Source: Cyclobacteriaceae bacterium (lineage in GTDB: Bacteria > Bacteroidota > Bacteroidia > Cytophagales > Cyclobacteriaceae). From it: a stretch of DNA of 50,097 nt. The notes beneath the pieces are model-generated. The model did not search any database. It worked only from the letters and a program-made list of their open reading frames with translations, and had not been told where the DNA came from. The stretch lies in assembly GCA_029858965.1 (NCBI GenBank), contig JAOUDZ010000026.1:1-50097 (forward strand), given 5' to 3'. Shown piece after piece: positions 1-9,620 of this stretch; the stretch's first letter is position 1; each line of letters opens with the position of its first letter. The position numbers and the translations under genes are program-made.

Positions 1-1
1 G

Positions 2-148
2 ATTGATAATGCGCTCAACGAACGCTATAGTCTGGGCAATGACCTAAATGCTTTCGGCGGCAGATACTATAATGCTGCGGCCAAGCGAAATTATTACGTG
101 GGCATTGTAATAAGCCCATTCCTTAATAAGAATGGGGGAAGAAAATAG
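2..148 (+). CDS. TonB-dependent receptor, C-terminal end (partial)
   Basis: Only the last 48 codons are in the window; the frame is open from base 2 and stops at 146-148. The visible peptide contains NAFGGRYYNAAAKRNYYVGI, a close match to the last beta strands of Bacteroidota TonB-dependent outer-membrane receptors, which commonly read GRYxNPAPxRNxYVGI. After the last strand (GIVISPF) a short polar tail, NKNGGRK, follows; family members more often end in an aromatic residue, so the tail is slightly unusual. The substrate cannot be inferred from this piece. The downstream gene may start inside its last 17 bases. Confidence 0.6.
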   Translation: MDNALNERYSLGNDLNAFGGRYYNAAAKRNYYVGIVISPFLNKNGGRK

Positions 149-1046
149 TCGGGTATTCGCGATGCTTCAGGATATTCCTTTCAATGTGCAATGCGGAGTT
201 AGATCACTGCTCGACGCAAGCGAGGATATTCGTCTATTGGATTTTACTTTTTCAACAGGCGGTTGTATTAATCATGGCGGAAGACTACGGACCACGGCAG
301 GTGATTTCTTTTTGAAGTGGAATGACGCTCGGAAATTTGAATCCATGTTTAAGGTAGAGGCGGCTGGATTGCAATTGCTCAGGGATACAAACACAATTAA
401 TATTCCAGAAGTGCTGGGTTATGGAGTGGAGGGTGCATTTCAGTTTCTTCTTCTCGCATTTATCGAACAGTCATATCCTTCAAGCCGCTACTGGCAAAAG
501 TTGGGCAGGCAACTGGCACTACTTCACCAGGCGCAGAAAGACTACAACGGATTGGACCATGATAACTATATGGGGTCTCTCAAACAATACAATCAACGCA
601 ATTCTTCCTGGTCTGAGTTTTTTATAGCGCAGCGTTTGAGTGTGCAGGTGGAGCTTGCAGCAGCGGCTGGTCGGGTAGACAATGCCTTGGTTAATAGTTT
701 TCAAAAGCTTTATACCAAACTCCCTTCGCTCCTTCCCGAAGAAACACCTTCTCTTTTGCATGGTGACTTGTGGGGCGGCAATGTTATGCGTGATGAAAGC
801 GGCGATCCGGTGCTCATAGATCCTGCAGTGTATTATGGGAGTCGGGAAATTGATCTGGCCGCGACGCGACTGTTTGGCGAATTTGACAGTGCGTTCTACG
901 GTGCGTATGAAGAGGCTTTTCCATTGCATCCAGGGCACGCTGAAAGGATTGACCTGTACAACCTTTATCCGTTACTGGTTCACCTGAATTTGTTTGGATC
1001 TTCCTATTTGCCTGGAATCAGGGAAATACTCAATCGATTTTTATAA
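132..1046 (+). CDS. Fructosamine/ketosamine-3-kinase family protein
   Basis: Cytosolic kinase-fold protein of 304 aa, close to the usual 290 aa of the fructosamine kinase family, which phosphorylates glycated amines so that they break down (protein deglycation). Seen: an ATP-site lysine candidate in FFLKWN (K62), the catalytic-loop motif HGDLWGGN at 210-217 with D212, and the metal-binding aspartate in LIDPAVYYG (D230). The 132 start overlaps the preceding receptor gene by 17 bases. An in-frame ATG at 162 (MLQDIPF) gives 294 aa and a start that fits the family slightly better; no Shine-Dalgarno decides between them. Substrate assignment is by family only; related small-molecule kinases cannot be excluded. 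Confidence 0.85.
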   Translation: MGEENSRVFAMLQDIPFNVQCGVRSLLDASEDIRLLDFTFSTGGCINHGGRLRTTAGDFFLKWNDARKFESMFKVEAAGLQLLRDTNTINIPEVLGYGVEGAFQFLLLAFIEQSYPSSRYWQKLGRQLALLHQAQKDYNGLDHDNYMGSLKQYNQRNSSWSEFFIAQRLSVQVELAAAAGRVDNALVNSFQKLYTKLPSLLPEETPSLLHGDLWGGNVMRDESGDPVLIDPAVYYGSREIDLAATRLFGEFDSAFYGAYEEAFPLHPGHAERIDLYNLYPLLVHLNLFGSSYLPGIREILNRFL

Positions 1047-1255
1047 AAAAGATTTTGCAATTTTATCACCTTCTCCTTAAATTCATCTCAACAATAACAG
1101 TAGAGCATTAGTTGAAACCTGCTCATGAATATCTGGCGATTGGCGTGGCTCAACCTGTGGGCGTTTTGAAGGATTTTCCAGGGATGCTCTTCCATATTTT
1201 GTATTGTTGATAGCGAGCCTGGGCTGTGAAAATGTAAACATAAATAATACGCGTT

Positions 1256-1819
1256 ATGAAAACATCTGTCTTAAGAATACTATCAATGGTAGTGCTGGGT
1301 TTAAGCACAACTTTGTTTTCCACCTGCGACACAGTGAAAGGTTTGGATGACATAACTTTCAACACAACCTTAGAAGCGGCAATTGATGTCTCGGCTGAAG
1401 GTGCGGGAACGGATGTTCCCTATGAAGATGTAATTATACTCGATGCTGCAACCGATCCGGACATAAATGAATATCTTAATAAGATTAAGGGGTTTACGAT
1501 AAAATCCATCCGCTATCGGATTTCATCATATGATGGGCCTGCCGGGGCTAAATTTTCAGGAAGCTTGGGATTTGGAGAGGCCTTTCAGTCATCGAGTACC
1601 GTTGCTGTAACAATTACTGACTTTGATTTGGAGCTGGCTTATAACTCCGGACAGTTGTATGATCTGGCTTTTAGCCAGGCGGATATCAATACAATTCAAG
1701 GCTTGTTATTAAATGATAAAGCAGTTAATATTTACCTTGAAGGAACGCTTTCTGAAACGCCATTGTATTGTACTGTCACAGTATACTTAGACGTGGATGT
1801 GACTGCAGACGCGCTTTGA
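1256..1819 (+). CDS. Hypothetical secreted or lipoprotein, 187 aa
   Basis: I do not recognise a family. The N-terminus is a typical export signal (MKTSVLRIL, then a hydrophobic stretch) ending in LFSTC, so Cys24 could be lipidated; the lipobox is imperfect (threonine at -1, phenylalanine at -3). The mature part is acidic and rich in Thr, Ser and Asp with alternating hydrophobic residues, as in a beta-sandwich. It stands alone, with about 210 bases upstream that hold no other convincing gene, and converges on the YpdA-like gene with a terminator hairpin between or overlapping them. Confidence 0.75.
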   Translation: MKTSVLRILSMVVLGLSTTLFSTCDTVKGLDDITFNTTLEAAIDVSAEGAGTDVPYEDVIILDAATDPDINEYLNKIKGFTIKSIRYRISSYDGPAGAKFSGSLGFGEAFQSSSTVAVTITDFDLELAYNSGQLYDLAFSQADINTIQGLLLNDKAVNIYLEGTLSETPLYCTVTVYLDVDVTADAL

Positions 1820-1843
1820 AATCATAAACTATGTTGGCTTTAA

Positions 1844-2839
1844 CTAATGCCTCTGTCCTCCCGGAGGCATTTTCGTTATTAGCGCTTTTATGATTTGGGT
1901 TGCATGCACCCTGGAATTTTCAATGAACCATTTGTTGGTTTTTAATCCCCCGCACATTACCCCGGCAAGATATAAATTGCTGACGTTCGATTCCATTGTG
2001 TCTACATTGTAAACGGGGGTGTGAAATTCGTCATCCCTGAATTTTATTCCACACTGCTCCATAAATTCAAACGGTGGCTGATACCCTGTCATGGCCAAAA
2101 CAAAATCATTTGGCAGCACTACGGTTTCACCAGGCGTTTTTATTTCCACAGTTTTCTCTCCAATCCGTATTAGCTCGGAATTAAAATAGGCTTTAATGGA
2201 ACCCTCTTTTATCCGGTTTTCAATGTCAGGCTTTACCCAGTATTTTACGGTTTCGGAAATCGCGGGCTCACGAATGACCATGGTGATGGATGCACCCTTG
2301 CGGAAGGTTTCAAGCGCTACATCAACCGCAGAATTGGATGCTCCTACGACGACAATATTTTGCCCGAAATATGGATGAGGCTCATCATAGTAGTGTTTCA
2401 CTTTTGGTAAATGCTCACCTTCAACATGCAACAGATAGGGCAGATCGTAAAATCCTAATGCTAAGATAACCGCATACCCATTGTAGAGACCTTCAGAAGT
2501 CTTGACTGAATGAATACCGCTGCTGGATTCAAGCGAAATCACTTTTTCATAAAGCCGTACATTGAGGTCCCAGCTTAAGCAGACACGCCTGTAGTATTCC
2601 AGTGCCTCAGCACGATTTGGTTTGGTGCCGTGAGAAATAAAAGGCACTCCACCAATCTCAAGCCGATCGGATGTAGAGAAAAAAGTCATGTTCAGGGGGT
2701 AGTGATACAGGGAATTTACCAGACAACCTTTTTCGATTATGAGATAACGAAGTCCTGTTTTCTTGGCTTCAATCCCGCACGCCAACCCAATGGGGCCGGC
2801 ACCAATAATAATTAGATCATATTCTGCACTTGAATTCAT
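1844..2839 (-). CDS. ypdA: YpdA-type FAD/NAD(P)-dependent (bacillithiol) disulfide reductase
   Basis: 331 aa flavoprotein of the YpdA family, described as bacillithiol-disulfide reductases that recycle BSSB with NADPH in the cytosol. Seen: the FAD dinucleotide motif GAGPIG at 13-18, the NADPH-binding motif GASNSA at 166-171, and a C-terminal ATG-type flavin motif around LYLAGV. There is no CxxC redox pair of the thioredoxin-reductase type, which is a hallmark of YpdA. Its last residues overlap the terminator of the convergent gene. None of the bacillithiol biosynthesis genes (bshA, bshB, bshC) lies in this window, so the link to bacillithiol rests on family membership. Confidence 0.85.
   Translation of the reverse strand: MNSSAEYDLIIIGAGPIGLACGIEAKKTGLRYLIIEKGCLVNSLYHYPLNMTFFSTSDRLEIGGVPFISHGTKPNRAEALEYYRRVCLSWDLNVRLYEKVISLESSSGIHSVKTSEGLYNGYAVILALGFYDLPYLLHVEGEHLPKVKHYYDEPHPYFGQNIVVVGASNSAVDVALETFRKGASITMVIREPAISETVKYWVKPDIENRIKEGSIKAYFNSELIRIGEKTVEIKTPGETVVLPNDFVLAMTGYQPPFEFMEQCGIKFRDDEFHTPVYNVDTMESNVSNLYLAGVMCGGLKTNKWFIENSRVHATQIIKALITKMPPGGQRH
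1846..1876 (+). terminator. Rho-independent terminator inside the 3' end of the convergent gene
   Basis: Stem AATGCCTC (1846-1853) pairs with GAGGCATT (1864-1871), followed by TTTCG and a T-rich run. It fits termination of the lipoprotein gene that ends at 1819. The left arm lies only 2 bases past the stop codon of the convergent YpdA-like gene, so the terminator is encoded within that gene's last codons. Confidence 0.6.
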
Positions 2840-2921
2840 GGATAATTGTTATTTTGGTATTCCACTACAAGCTCCTCCCGTACTAAAACCAAAGAATAAA
2901 ACAATAAGTTAAACTAACACG

Positions 2922-5324
2922 GTGTTCCGCAACAATTTCAAAGTAGCATTACGAAGTCTCCTCAAAAATAGGATTTATTCTATCATCAATATAGTAGGTC
3001 TTAGTATTGGCATCGCTGTTTTTCTGCTCATCTTTCTTTTCATTGAATTTGAAAAGAGTTTTGACCAATTTCATCATAATAAGGATAGAATCTTCAGGGT
3101 TCAGCAAGATCGATTAAACCAGGGCGAGTTGACCGAACATACAGTAGCGGTAAGTATTGGTGCCGGACCTGCAATGAAGGAGAGCTTTCCTGAAGTCCAC
3201 AGTTTTGTGCGGATTAGCACAACAACGCCAATCGTTTTGTTTAATGGCCAGGGTTATAAAGAAGAGCGTGCTTGCTTTGCCAGCGAAGAATTTTTTAAAA
3301 TCTTCTCCTTCAAACTTAACCGGGGCATTGATTCGCTCGTGCTTAAAAATCCTTATACGGCGGTAGTTTCAGAATCCCTTGCAAAAAGGATATTTAAAGG
3401 GGAGGATCCAATTGGCAAGGTGCTGAGCTACAGAGGCGCATACGATATTGAAATTACGGGTGTCTTTGAAGACATGCCACAGAACAGTCATATGCACTTT
3501 GACCTTATTATCTCATTCTCAACTTTTGAAAAGCGTGTTGATAAGACCGTCCTAAACTACCCGTGGCGCTACGATGGATATCAAACCTATGTCCTGCTCA
3601 AGGAGTACACTGACTATAAAAAGACAGAGCAAAAACTCTCCACAGTTATTGATACGCATACCGGTGAATGGCTTTCTCAGACTCGCCAGAAAATGATTTG
3701 GCATTTGCAGCCGTTAGGCAAAATACATTTGTATTCCAATTTCGAGGACGAGTTCGAGCCCAATGGTGATTATAGAAATGTATTATATCTTTCAATTATC
3801 GCAATTTTCATCATCGTCATTGCATGGTTCAACTATATAAGTTTAGCCACTGCCAAATCATTGGAGCGTGCTAAAGAAGTAGGCATTAGGAAAGTATTGG
3901 GAAGCCACAGGATTCAGCTTATAGGGCAATTTTTAGCAGAGTCATTTGTATTAAATCTCGTGGCCGCGTCTTCGGCCGTTGCACTTGTCTACCTGTCGCT
4001 GCCGTCTTTTAATGAACTCACAGGAAGGTATGTTATGTTGTCTTTGTCTGATCCAAGATTTTGGCGCTTCTTTTTGTTTGTCGTTGCTTTTGGGAGTTTG
4101 GCGGCAGGGATATATCCTGCTTTCGTTTTGTCTTCATTCAAGCCGGCGCTTACGCTGAAAGGCAAATTCATAGGATCCGCATCCGGCAGGGTAGTGCGCA
4201 AAGGCATGGTGCTGATTCCTTTTATTTCAGCAATGATATTGGTGAGTTGTCTATTTATTATCTATAAGCAGATTTCGTTCTTGCGAGAAAAAAAATTAGG
4301 ATTTGATCTTATGCAAAAGCTCGTCGTGCGCGATTCGGAAGTGTACGATTCCTTGTATAGTTCCAGGCTTGAGACTTTCAAAAGTGAGTTAAGTCGAATA
4401 CCAGGTGTTGGCACAAGCACATACATAAGCGTTGTGCCCGGAGAGCCGATCATATATTCTGCAAATAGTGTGCGAAGAATAAAAGCAGATGAGGCGGATG
4501 TAAGCCTGTACAAACGCATATGGGTAGACGAGAATTTCATAAACGTGTTTGGATTAACATTATTGGCTGGCCGAAATTTCACGACGCAAAGTATACCTCG
4601 AAAATCCGTACTAATCAATGAGCTTGCATCAGAGACACTCGGCTATAAAGACCCCGCAGATGCTATTGATGAGAAAATAATCTTTATGGAAGATACCGCA
4701 ACCGTGGTGGGTGTAGTGAATAATTTCTATCATGAATCGCCCAAGGATGCGATGGCACCTGCCGTCTATGGATTTCGGCCAGATGGAGGAATGTTTTATC
4801 TTATCCCTGTCAAGACCACCCCTGTTCAGGATGTTGTACAAAAGGTCGAAAATCTTTTTGCGGAAATATTTCCAGGTCAGCCTTTTAACTACTTTTTTCT
4901 GGATGAACGGTATAATAATCAATATAAGCTTGATGTACAGTTTGGCAAGGTGATAGGGTTTTTATCCACATTGCTGATCATAGTTTCCGGATTGGGTTTA
5001 TTCGGATTATCGGCATATACGGCATCTGTACGAACCAGGGAAATTGGTATTCGAAAGGTACTTGGCGCAACAGAAGGTGGTATTGTGTTAATGCTGTCCA
5101 GAGAATATTTGATACTAATTTTTATAGCCGCATTCGTTGCTATTCCTTGCTCATGGTATACAATGAACCTCTGGCTCGATTCATTTGTAAACAAGATTCA
5201 GATCAGTATTTGGATGTTTCTTGGGCCGGCACTCTTTATTGCTGTTATTACTTTAGTCACAATCAGTTTTCAATCCATCAAAGCAGCGCTGTCAGATCCT
5301 GTGGATACCTTGCGGCACGAATGA
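2922..5324 (+). CDS. FtsX/MacB-type ABC transporter permease
   Basis: 800 aa inner-membrane protein with the duplicated layout common in Bacteroidota: an N-terminal membrane helix (about 18-40), a MacB periplasmic core domain, a three-helix FtsX domain starting near 286 with ERAKEVGIRKVLG, a second periplasmic core, and a second FtsX domain from about 677 with TREIGIRKVLGA. The start is GTG (VFRNNFKVALRSLLKNR), which matches the usual N-terminus of the family (MxRNxLKVAxRxLxKN); no ATG fits. No ATPase or membrane-fusion partner is adjacent, which is normal for these orphan permeases. Likely roles are lipoprotein or small-molecule export; the substrate is unknown. Confidence 0.9.
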   Translation: MFRNNFKVALRSLLKNRIYSIINIVGLSIGIAVFLLIFLFIEFEKSFDQFHHNKDRIFRVQQDRLNQGELTEHTVAVSIGAGPAMKESFPEVHSFVRISTTTPIVLFNGQGYKEERACFASEEFFKIFSFKLNRGIDSLVLKNPYTAVVSESLAKRIFKGEDPIGKVLSYRGAYDIEITGVFEDMPQNSHMHFDLIISFSTFEKRVDKTVLNYPWRYDGYQTYVLLKEYTDYKKTEQKLSTVIDTHTGEWLSQTRQKMIWHLQPLGKIHLYSNFEDEFEPNGDYRNVLYLSIIAIFIIVIAWFNYISLATAKSLERAKEVGIRKVLGSHRIQLIGQFLAESFVLNLVAASSAVALVYLSLPSFNELTGRYVMLSLSDPRFWRFFLFVVAFGSLAAGIYPAFVLSSFKPALTLKGKFIGSASGRVVRKGMVLIPFISAMILVSCLFIIYKQISFLREKKLGFDLMQKLVVRDSEVYDSLYSSRLETFKSELSRIPGVGTSTYISVVPGEPIIYSANSVRRIKADEADVSLYKRIWVDENFINVFGLTLLAGRNFTTQSIPRKSVLINELASETLGYKDPADAIDEKIIFMEDTATVVGVVNNFYHESPKDAMAPAVYGFRPDGGMFYLIPVKTTPVQDVVQKVENLFAEIFPGQPFNYFFLDERYNNQYKLDVQFGKVIGFLSTLLIIVSGLGLFGLSAYTASVRTREIGIRKVLGATEGGIVLMLSREYLILIFIAAFVAIPCSWYTMNLWLDSFVNKIQISIWMFLGPALFIAVITLVTISFQSIKAALSDPVDTLRHE

Positions 5325-5417
5325 AACCCATTTTGATTGGCCCTGGTAAACTGCAGTGTTGCAAAAATGTTTATCACTATGCGGCTGTAAATCCTACGGT
5401 AAATCGCAAAATCACTT

Positions 5418-5425
5418 TACCTTTG
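5418..5425 (+). promoter_or_regulatory. Predicted -7 element of the gltX promoter
   Basis: TACCTTTG is an exact match to the Bacteroidota -7 consensus TAnnTTTG. No TTTG lies at the expected -33 position. The implied start near 5429 leaves a leader of about 22 bases before the gltX ATG. Confidence 0.45.
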
Positions 5426-5450
5426 CATTCCAAAATATCAATTATTTGTA

Positions 5451-6986
5451 ATGAGAGAAGTTCGCGTACGGTTCGCACCTAGTCCTACAGGCGCCCTGCA
5501 TATTGGTGGGGTGCGGACGGCTTTGTTTAATTACCTGCTCGCACGCCAGCAAAATGGGACTATGATTCTTCGCGTGGAGGATACCGACCAGGCCAGGTAT
5601 GTTCCCGGCGCTGAAGAATATATTTTGAAATCACTGGAATGGGTAGGCATTAAGATCGATGAAGGTGTCGGTGTGGGGGGTCCATATGCGCCTTATCGTC
5701 AATCCGAGCGCAAACCAATGTATATGCAGTATGCTCAAAAGCTGGTGGACGAAGGTAACGCCTACTATGCATTTGACACAGAACAAGAACTTGATGCAAT
5801 GCGAGAGAGACTTAGCGCTGCTGGAGTCGCTTCTCCCCAGTACAACAGTATCACACGGATGCAGATGAGAAACTCACTTACCCTGCCAGAAGATGAAGTG
5901 AAATCGCTGCTGCAAGTAGGGACATCGCATGTTGTGCGATTAAAAGTGCCCCGCAAAGAAGAAGTCAGGTTGAATGATATGATTCGTGGGTGGGTGATGG
6001 TACATTCCTCACAAATTGATGACAAGGTCTTGATGAAGAGCGACGGCATGCCAACTTATCACCTGGCCAATGTGGTAGATGATTATCTGATGAAGATCTC
6101 TCACGTCATTCGGGGTGAAGAATGGCTGCCATCAGCGCCGTTGCACGTTTTGCTTTACAAATATCTGGGATGGGAAGAGGATATGCCGCAATTTGCCCAC
6201 CTCCCGTTGCTATTAAAACCAACAGGCGATGGAAAACTTAGCAAACGCGACGCTGATCAAATGGGATTTCCAATATTTCCGCTGGACTGGACCGATCCGA
6301 CCTCAAATGAAAAAGCTCCTGGATTTCGTGAATCGGGTTACCTCCCTGAGGCATTGGTGAATTTTTTGGCTTTTCTAGGATGGAACCCAGGGACAACACA
6401 GGAAATTTTTTCAATGGACGAACTGATTAAAGCTTTCTCCGTAGCACGAATTGGTAAGGCGGGCATTAAATTCGACATACATAAAGCGCAATGGTTTAAT
6501 CAGCAGTATTTGCGCAGCAAACCTAATGAGGTGCTGGCCGATTATTTGCTGCACGACTTGCAGGATAAAAACATTGTTTGCTCCCGGGAGAAAGCGATTA
6601 AGATTGTATCCGTGATAAAAGAGCGGGTCACTTTTCCGCAGGATTTTTGGGAGCAAGGCAGATTTCTATTCATCCCACCGGATTCATTTGACGAAAGCGT
6701 TGTCAACAAAAAGTGGAATAGCGAAGCAACAAATGTGCTCAATGCCTATAAACTGGAGATCACGAAACTGCCTTTGCTGAATGCAACGAATGCGAAATCC
6801 ACATTGGAGCAAGTGACCGCCACCCTGGGAATTGCCACTGGCAAAATTTTGCAGGCATTGCGATTGTCTCTTACTGGCCTGGGCGTAGGACCGGACCTCA
6901 TGATGATCATGGAAATTATGGGTAAAGATGAAGTGGTGAGCAGGATTACATTTGCCCTTCAAAAACTTGCGGTGAAAGTAGCATAG
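5451..6986 (+). CDS. gltX: Glutamate--tRNA ligase
   Basis: Class I aminoacyl-tRNA synthetase of 511 aa that charges tRNA-Glu in the cytosol. Seen: the N-terminal FAPSPTGALHIGG with the HIGH-type signature at 17-20, the RVEDTD glutamate/ATP-binding segment, the KMSKS-type loop KLSKR at 262-266, and a C-terminal helical anticodon-binding part. The length is that expected for bacterial GluRS. The ATG is preceded by a good -7 promoter element and no Shine-Dalgarno. Confidence 0.97.
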   Translation: MREVRVRFAPSPTGALHIGGVRTALFNYLLARQQNGTMILRVEDTDQARYVPGAEEYILKSLEWVGIKIDEGVGVGGPYAPYRQSERKPMYMQYAQKLVDEGNAYYAFDTEQELDAMRERLSAAGVASPQYNSITRMQMRNSLTLPEDEVKSLLQVGTSHVVRLKVPRKEEVRLNDMIRGWVMVHSSQIDDKVLMKSDGMPTYHLANVVDDYLMKISHVIRGEEWLPSAPLHVLLYKYLGWEEDMPQFAHLPLLLKPTGDGKLSKRDADQMGFPIFPLDWTDPTSNEKAPGFRESGYLPEALVNFLAFLGWNPGTTQEIFSMDELIKAFSVARIGKAGIKFDIHKAQWFNQQYLRSKPNEVLADYLLHDLQDKNIVCSREKAIKIVSVIKERVTFPQDFWEQGRFLFIPPDSFDESVVNKKWNSEATNVLNAYKLEITKLPLLNATNAKSTLEQVTATLGIATGKILQALRLSLTGLGVGPDLMMIMEIMGKDEVVSRITFALQKLAVKVA

Positions 6987-7064
6987 AAAGCCGTCAAAGG
7001 ATCTTGAGAGCGAAATGCATGGTTTTTCTGTGGGATTGCAGAGCAAGCCTGTGTAAATTTGATT

Positions 7065-7283
7065 ATGGCAAAAAAAAGCAAAAAACTCCCGCATAAACCC
7101 AAACCACGCGTCCATAAAGACCTGCAGGGGTTGGATATTACCATTGACGAATTTGGTGAGATTAAGGCGAATATGAATATTGAAAAACTTAACGAATTTC
7201 TGGATAAGAATGTAGATGATAAGAAACTCGCCGAGCGTGATGACTATGATGAACTAAAGAAAGGTGAGCGTAAGAAAAAGTAA
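7065..7283 (+). CDS. Small conserved-looking hypothetical protein, 72 aa
   Basis: The protein starts MAKKSKKLPHKPKP, a very basic N-terminus, and continues into an acidic middle (IDEFGEIKANMNIEKLNEFLDKNV) and a charged, lysine-rich tail. The start is placed at the ATG at 7065 rather than the TTG two codons upstream. It sits 78 bases after gltX and 111 bases before the AIM24-family gene, and may share the gltX transcript. No catalytic motif is visible. The composition suggests a small nucleic-acid or ribosome-associated protein, but that is inference. Confidence 0.7.
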   Translation: MAKKSKKLPHKPKPRVHKDLQGLDITIDEFGEIKANMNIEKLNEFLDKNVDDKKLAERDDYDELKKGERKKK

Positions 7284-7394
7284 TGCCCTTCTCAAGTGAA
7301 CAATAGGTCATCAAAACCCGACCTGCCAGAATCTGACCAGCAACTAGTCTGTTGCATATGCCGTTATTAAGTATCGTACTTAAATCAGAATGTA

Positions 7395-8168
7395 ATGACA
7401 AATTCACACGAAATTGACTACGAGATTAAGGGTGAAAGCATCCAGATTGTTGAAGTGGAACTTGATCCGGCAGAGACTGTCATAGCGGAAGCCGGAGCAA
7501 TGCTGTTTATGGAAGATGGTATCCAGTTTGAAACCAGAATGGGAGACGGATCCAATCCAAGTCAGGGATTATTAGATAAATTGCTTTCTGCGGGTTCCCG
7601 TGTCCTTACCGGTGAATCGCTGTTCATGACACATTTTACTAATCATGGCAGGGTGAAAGCGAAAGTCGGCTTTTCTGCACCCTATCCTGGAACCGTGATT
7701 CCGATAGACCTTGCTCAAAGCCCCGGGAACGAATTGATCGTTCAAAAAGACGGATTTCTCTGTGCAGCCTACGGAACAAAGCTGGCCATAACGCTCAATC
7801 GAAATATTGGCGCAGGCTTGGTAGGAGGCGAGGGATTTATTCTGCAGAAACTCAGTGGCCATGGGAAAGTATTTGTGCATGCCGGGGGGACTGTAATTGA
7901 GCGTACCCTGAAAAACGAGATTCTGCGTGTGGATACGGGTTGCGTTGTCGCATTCGAGTCGCAAATTGATTTTGACATCCAGTCGGCTGGCGGGTTGCGT
8001 TCCATGGTATTCGGCGGAGAGGGTGTTTTCCTTGCAACGCTTCGTGGTACTGGAAAAATCTGGCTGCAATCAATGCCTATTCGCAAGCTCGTTCAAGCCC
8101 TTGCCCCTTATGGGCGAAGTAGTAGAAAAGAGGCCAGCTCTTTGTTGGGAGGATTGTTTGAGCGGTAA
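7395..8168 (+). CDS. AIM24 / TIGR00266 family protein
   Basis: 257 aa protein of the AIM24 (TIGR00266) family, a beta-helix-like fold related to tubby C-terminal-like domains and of poorly understood function in bacteria. Seen: the early motif [23 protein letters not shown], the central [11 protein letters not shown], and repeated Gly-rich strands such as [19 protein letters not shown] and GKIWLQSMP near the C-terminus, all typical of the family. It has no signal peptide and no membrane segment. The flanking genes give no functional hint. Confidence 0.88.
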   Translation: MTNSHEIDYEIKGESIQIVEVELDPAETVIAEAGAMLFMEDGIQFETRMGDGSNPSQGLLDKLLSAGSRVLTGESLFMTHFTNHGRVKAKVGFSAPYPGTVIPIDLAQSPGNELIVQKDGFLCAAYGTKLAITLNRNIGAGLVGGEGFILQKLSGHGKVFVHAGGTVIERTLKNEILRVDTGCVVAFESQIDFDIQSAGGLRSMVFGGEGVFLATLRGTGKIWLQSMPIRKLVQALAPYGRSSRKEASSLLGGLFER

Positions 8169-8356
8169 GGTGAAAAATGAATAATTGTCAAAAAAAAACG
8201 AACAGGCGCTATGCGTTCGAAAATTGGCTACAAGGCTATTTTGTCAGGCAAGTTCAAATTGAAAAAAGGATTTATGTCTTGTAGCTTTTTTCATATCAGA
8301 AATTCCTCCTGATCACTTGATTCGGCCAAAGGGCAACAGCCTCAAAAGCCAACAGA

Positions 8357-8387
8357 TTTGAGTATTGGCCGGGCGATGTTAGTTTTA
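8357..8387 (+). promoter_or_regulatory. Predicted Bacteroidota-type promoter
   Basis: TTTG (8357-8360), 19-base spacer, then TAGTTTTA (8380-8387), one mismatch from TAnnTTTG. The spacing is ideal. The implied start near 8391 leaves a leader of about 12 bases before the ATG at 8404. The rest of the 235-base gap from 8169 holds only tiny unsupported ORFs. Confidence 0.6.
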
Positions 8388-8403
8388 TGCTTTTATAATT
8401 TAT

Positions 8404-9612
8404 ATGCGACGCTTAAAGGTAGGTTTGATACGAGAAGGAAAGAACCCTCCTGACAAGCGAGTTCCTTTCACACCCCTTCAGGTTGAGGAAATACTGCAAC
8501 GCTTTCCCCAAATAGAAGTATGCTGCCAGACAAGCAGCGTCAGGTGCTTTGAGGATCGTGAATACCAATCGCTGGATGTTGAGGTTGTGGACAACGTGCA
8601 TGATTGCGATATTCTTATGGGGATTAAGGAGGTGCCTATTCCGGAATTAATTGCAGGCAAAACATATCTGTTTTTCTCCCATACCACCAAGATGCAGCCT
8701 TACAACAGAAAATTGTTACAGGCCATTCTGGCAAAAAAAATAAGGCTTATTGATTACGAAGCCTTAAAAGATAAGCAAGGCAACAGGCTCGTTGCCTTTG
8801 GAAGGTATGCGGGTATTGTTGGGGCTTATAATTCACTTTGGACCTACGGAAGGCGTTTTGGTGAATTTCGCCTGCGCCGGGCATATGAATGTTTTGATGT
8901 GAATGATTTAAAACTTGAATTGCGTAAGGTGAACCTTCCTCCTGTAAAGATCATTCTCACCGGGGCGGGACGTGTCGGGAAGGGTGCAATGGAGACGTTG
9001 GATACGGCGGGGATTCGTAAGGTGAACACAACCGATTTTCTTACGCGGAAGTTCAACGAAGCTGTTTATGTGCAATTAAGCAGTGCGGATTATCACAACC
9101 GCAGGGCTGGCGGTCACTTCAACCGAGAAGAATTCCACCAATTTCCGGATCGCTATGATTCTTATTTTGGGGACTATGCAAAAGTTGCCGATATCTTGAT
9201 TGCAGGAGCTTTCTGGAACCCGAAGGCCCCCGTATTATTTACCCGGCAACAAATGCTTGACTCTGATTTCAAGATTAAGATAGTGGCAGACATTACCTGT
9301 GATATTGAAGGCTCGATACCAAGCACAAAGATAGCAAGCACGATTCCAGATCCAATTTATGACTATGATCCTGAGACCGACCGCGTGATGCCTGTATTTA
9401 CGGATGAAAAGTTTGTAACGGTTATGGCGGTAGACAACTTGCCTTGTGAATTACCGCGGAGTGCTTCCGAAGAATTTGGTCGTGACCTAATTGACCGGAT
9501 TTTGAAACCGCTGCTTACGGAGGATCCTGAAGGAATCATTGCACGAGGTACACTGGCGGCGGATGGTAAGCTCGGTAAAGATTTCTTATACCTTACAGAA
9601 TACGTCAAGTGA
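8404..9612 (+). CDS. Alanine dehydrogenase/saccharopine dehydrogenase-like NAD(P)-dependent oxidoreductase
   Basis: 402 aa enzyme with the two-domain layout of the AlaDH/PNT and NAD-dependent saccharopine dehydrogenase (lysine-forming) superfamily. Seen: the N-terminal substrate domain beginning VGLIREGKNPPDKRVPFTP (residues E and K, R in the positions used for keto-acid binding), GIKEVP, the SHTTK segment, and the Rossmann motif GAGRVG at 187-192. A conserved-looking DITCDIEGSIPST segment follows. No lysine pathway genes are adjacent, so whether it acts on alanine, lysine/saccharopine or another amino acid is open. It has its own promoter and converges on the next gene with only 8 bases between the stops. 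Confidence 0.8.
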   Translation: MRRLKVGLIREGKNPPDKRVPFTPLQVEEILQRFPQIEVCCQTSSVRCFEDREYQSLDVEVVDNVHDCDILMGIKEVPIPELIAGKTYLFFSHTTKMQPYNRKLLQAILAKKIRLIDYEALKDKQGNRLVAFGRYAGIVGAYNSLWTYGRRFGEFRLRRAYECFDVNDLKLELRKVNLPPVKIILTGAGRVGKGAMETLDTAGIRKVNTTDFLTRKFNEAVYVQLSSADYHNRRAGGHFNREEFHQFPDRYDSYFGDYAKVADILIAGAFWNPKAPVLFTRQQMLDSDFKIKIVADITCDIEGSIPSTKIASTIPDPIYDYDPETDRVMPVFTDEKFVTVMAVDNLPCELPRSASEEFGRDLIDRILKPLLTEDPEGIIARGTLAADGKLGKDFLYLTEYVK

Positions 9613-9620
9613 GGCAACTA

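Noticed and set aside
1124-1168. 14-codon ORF MNIWRLAWLNLWAF
   Set aside because: It resembles the first residues of FtsX-type permeases but stops at once, and nothing following in any frame continues the match.
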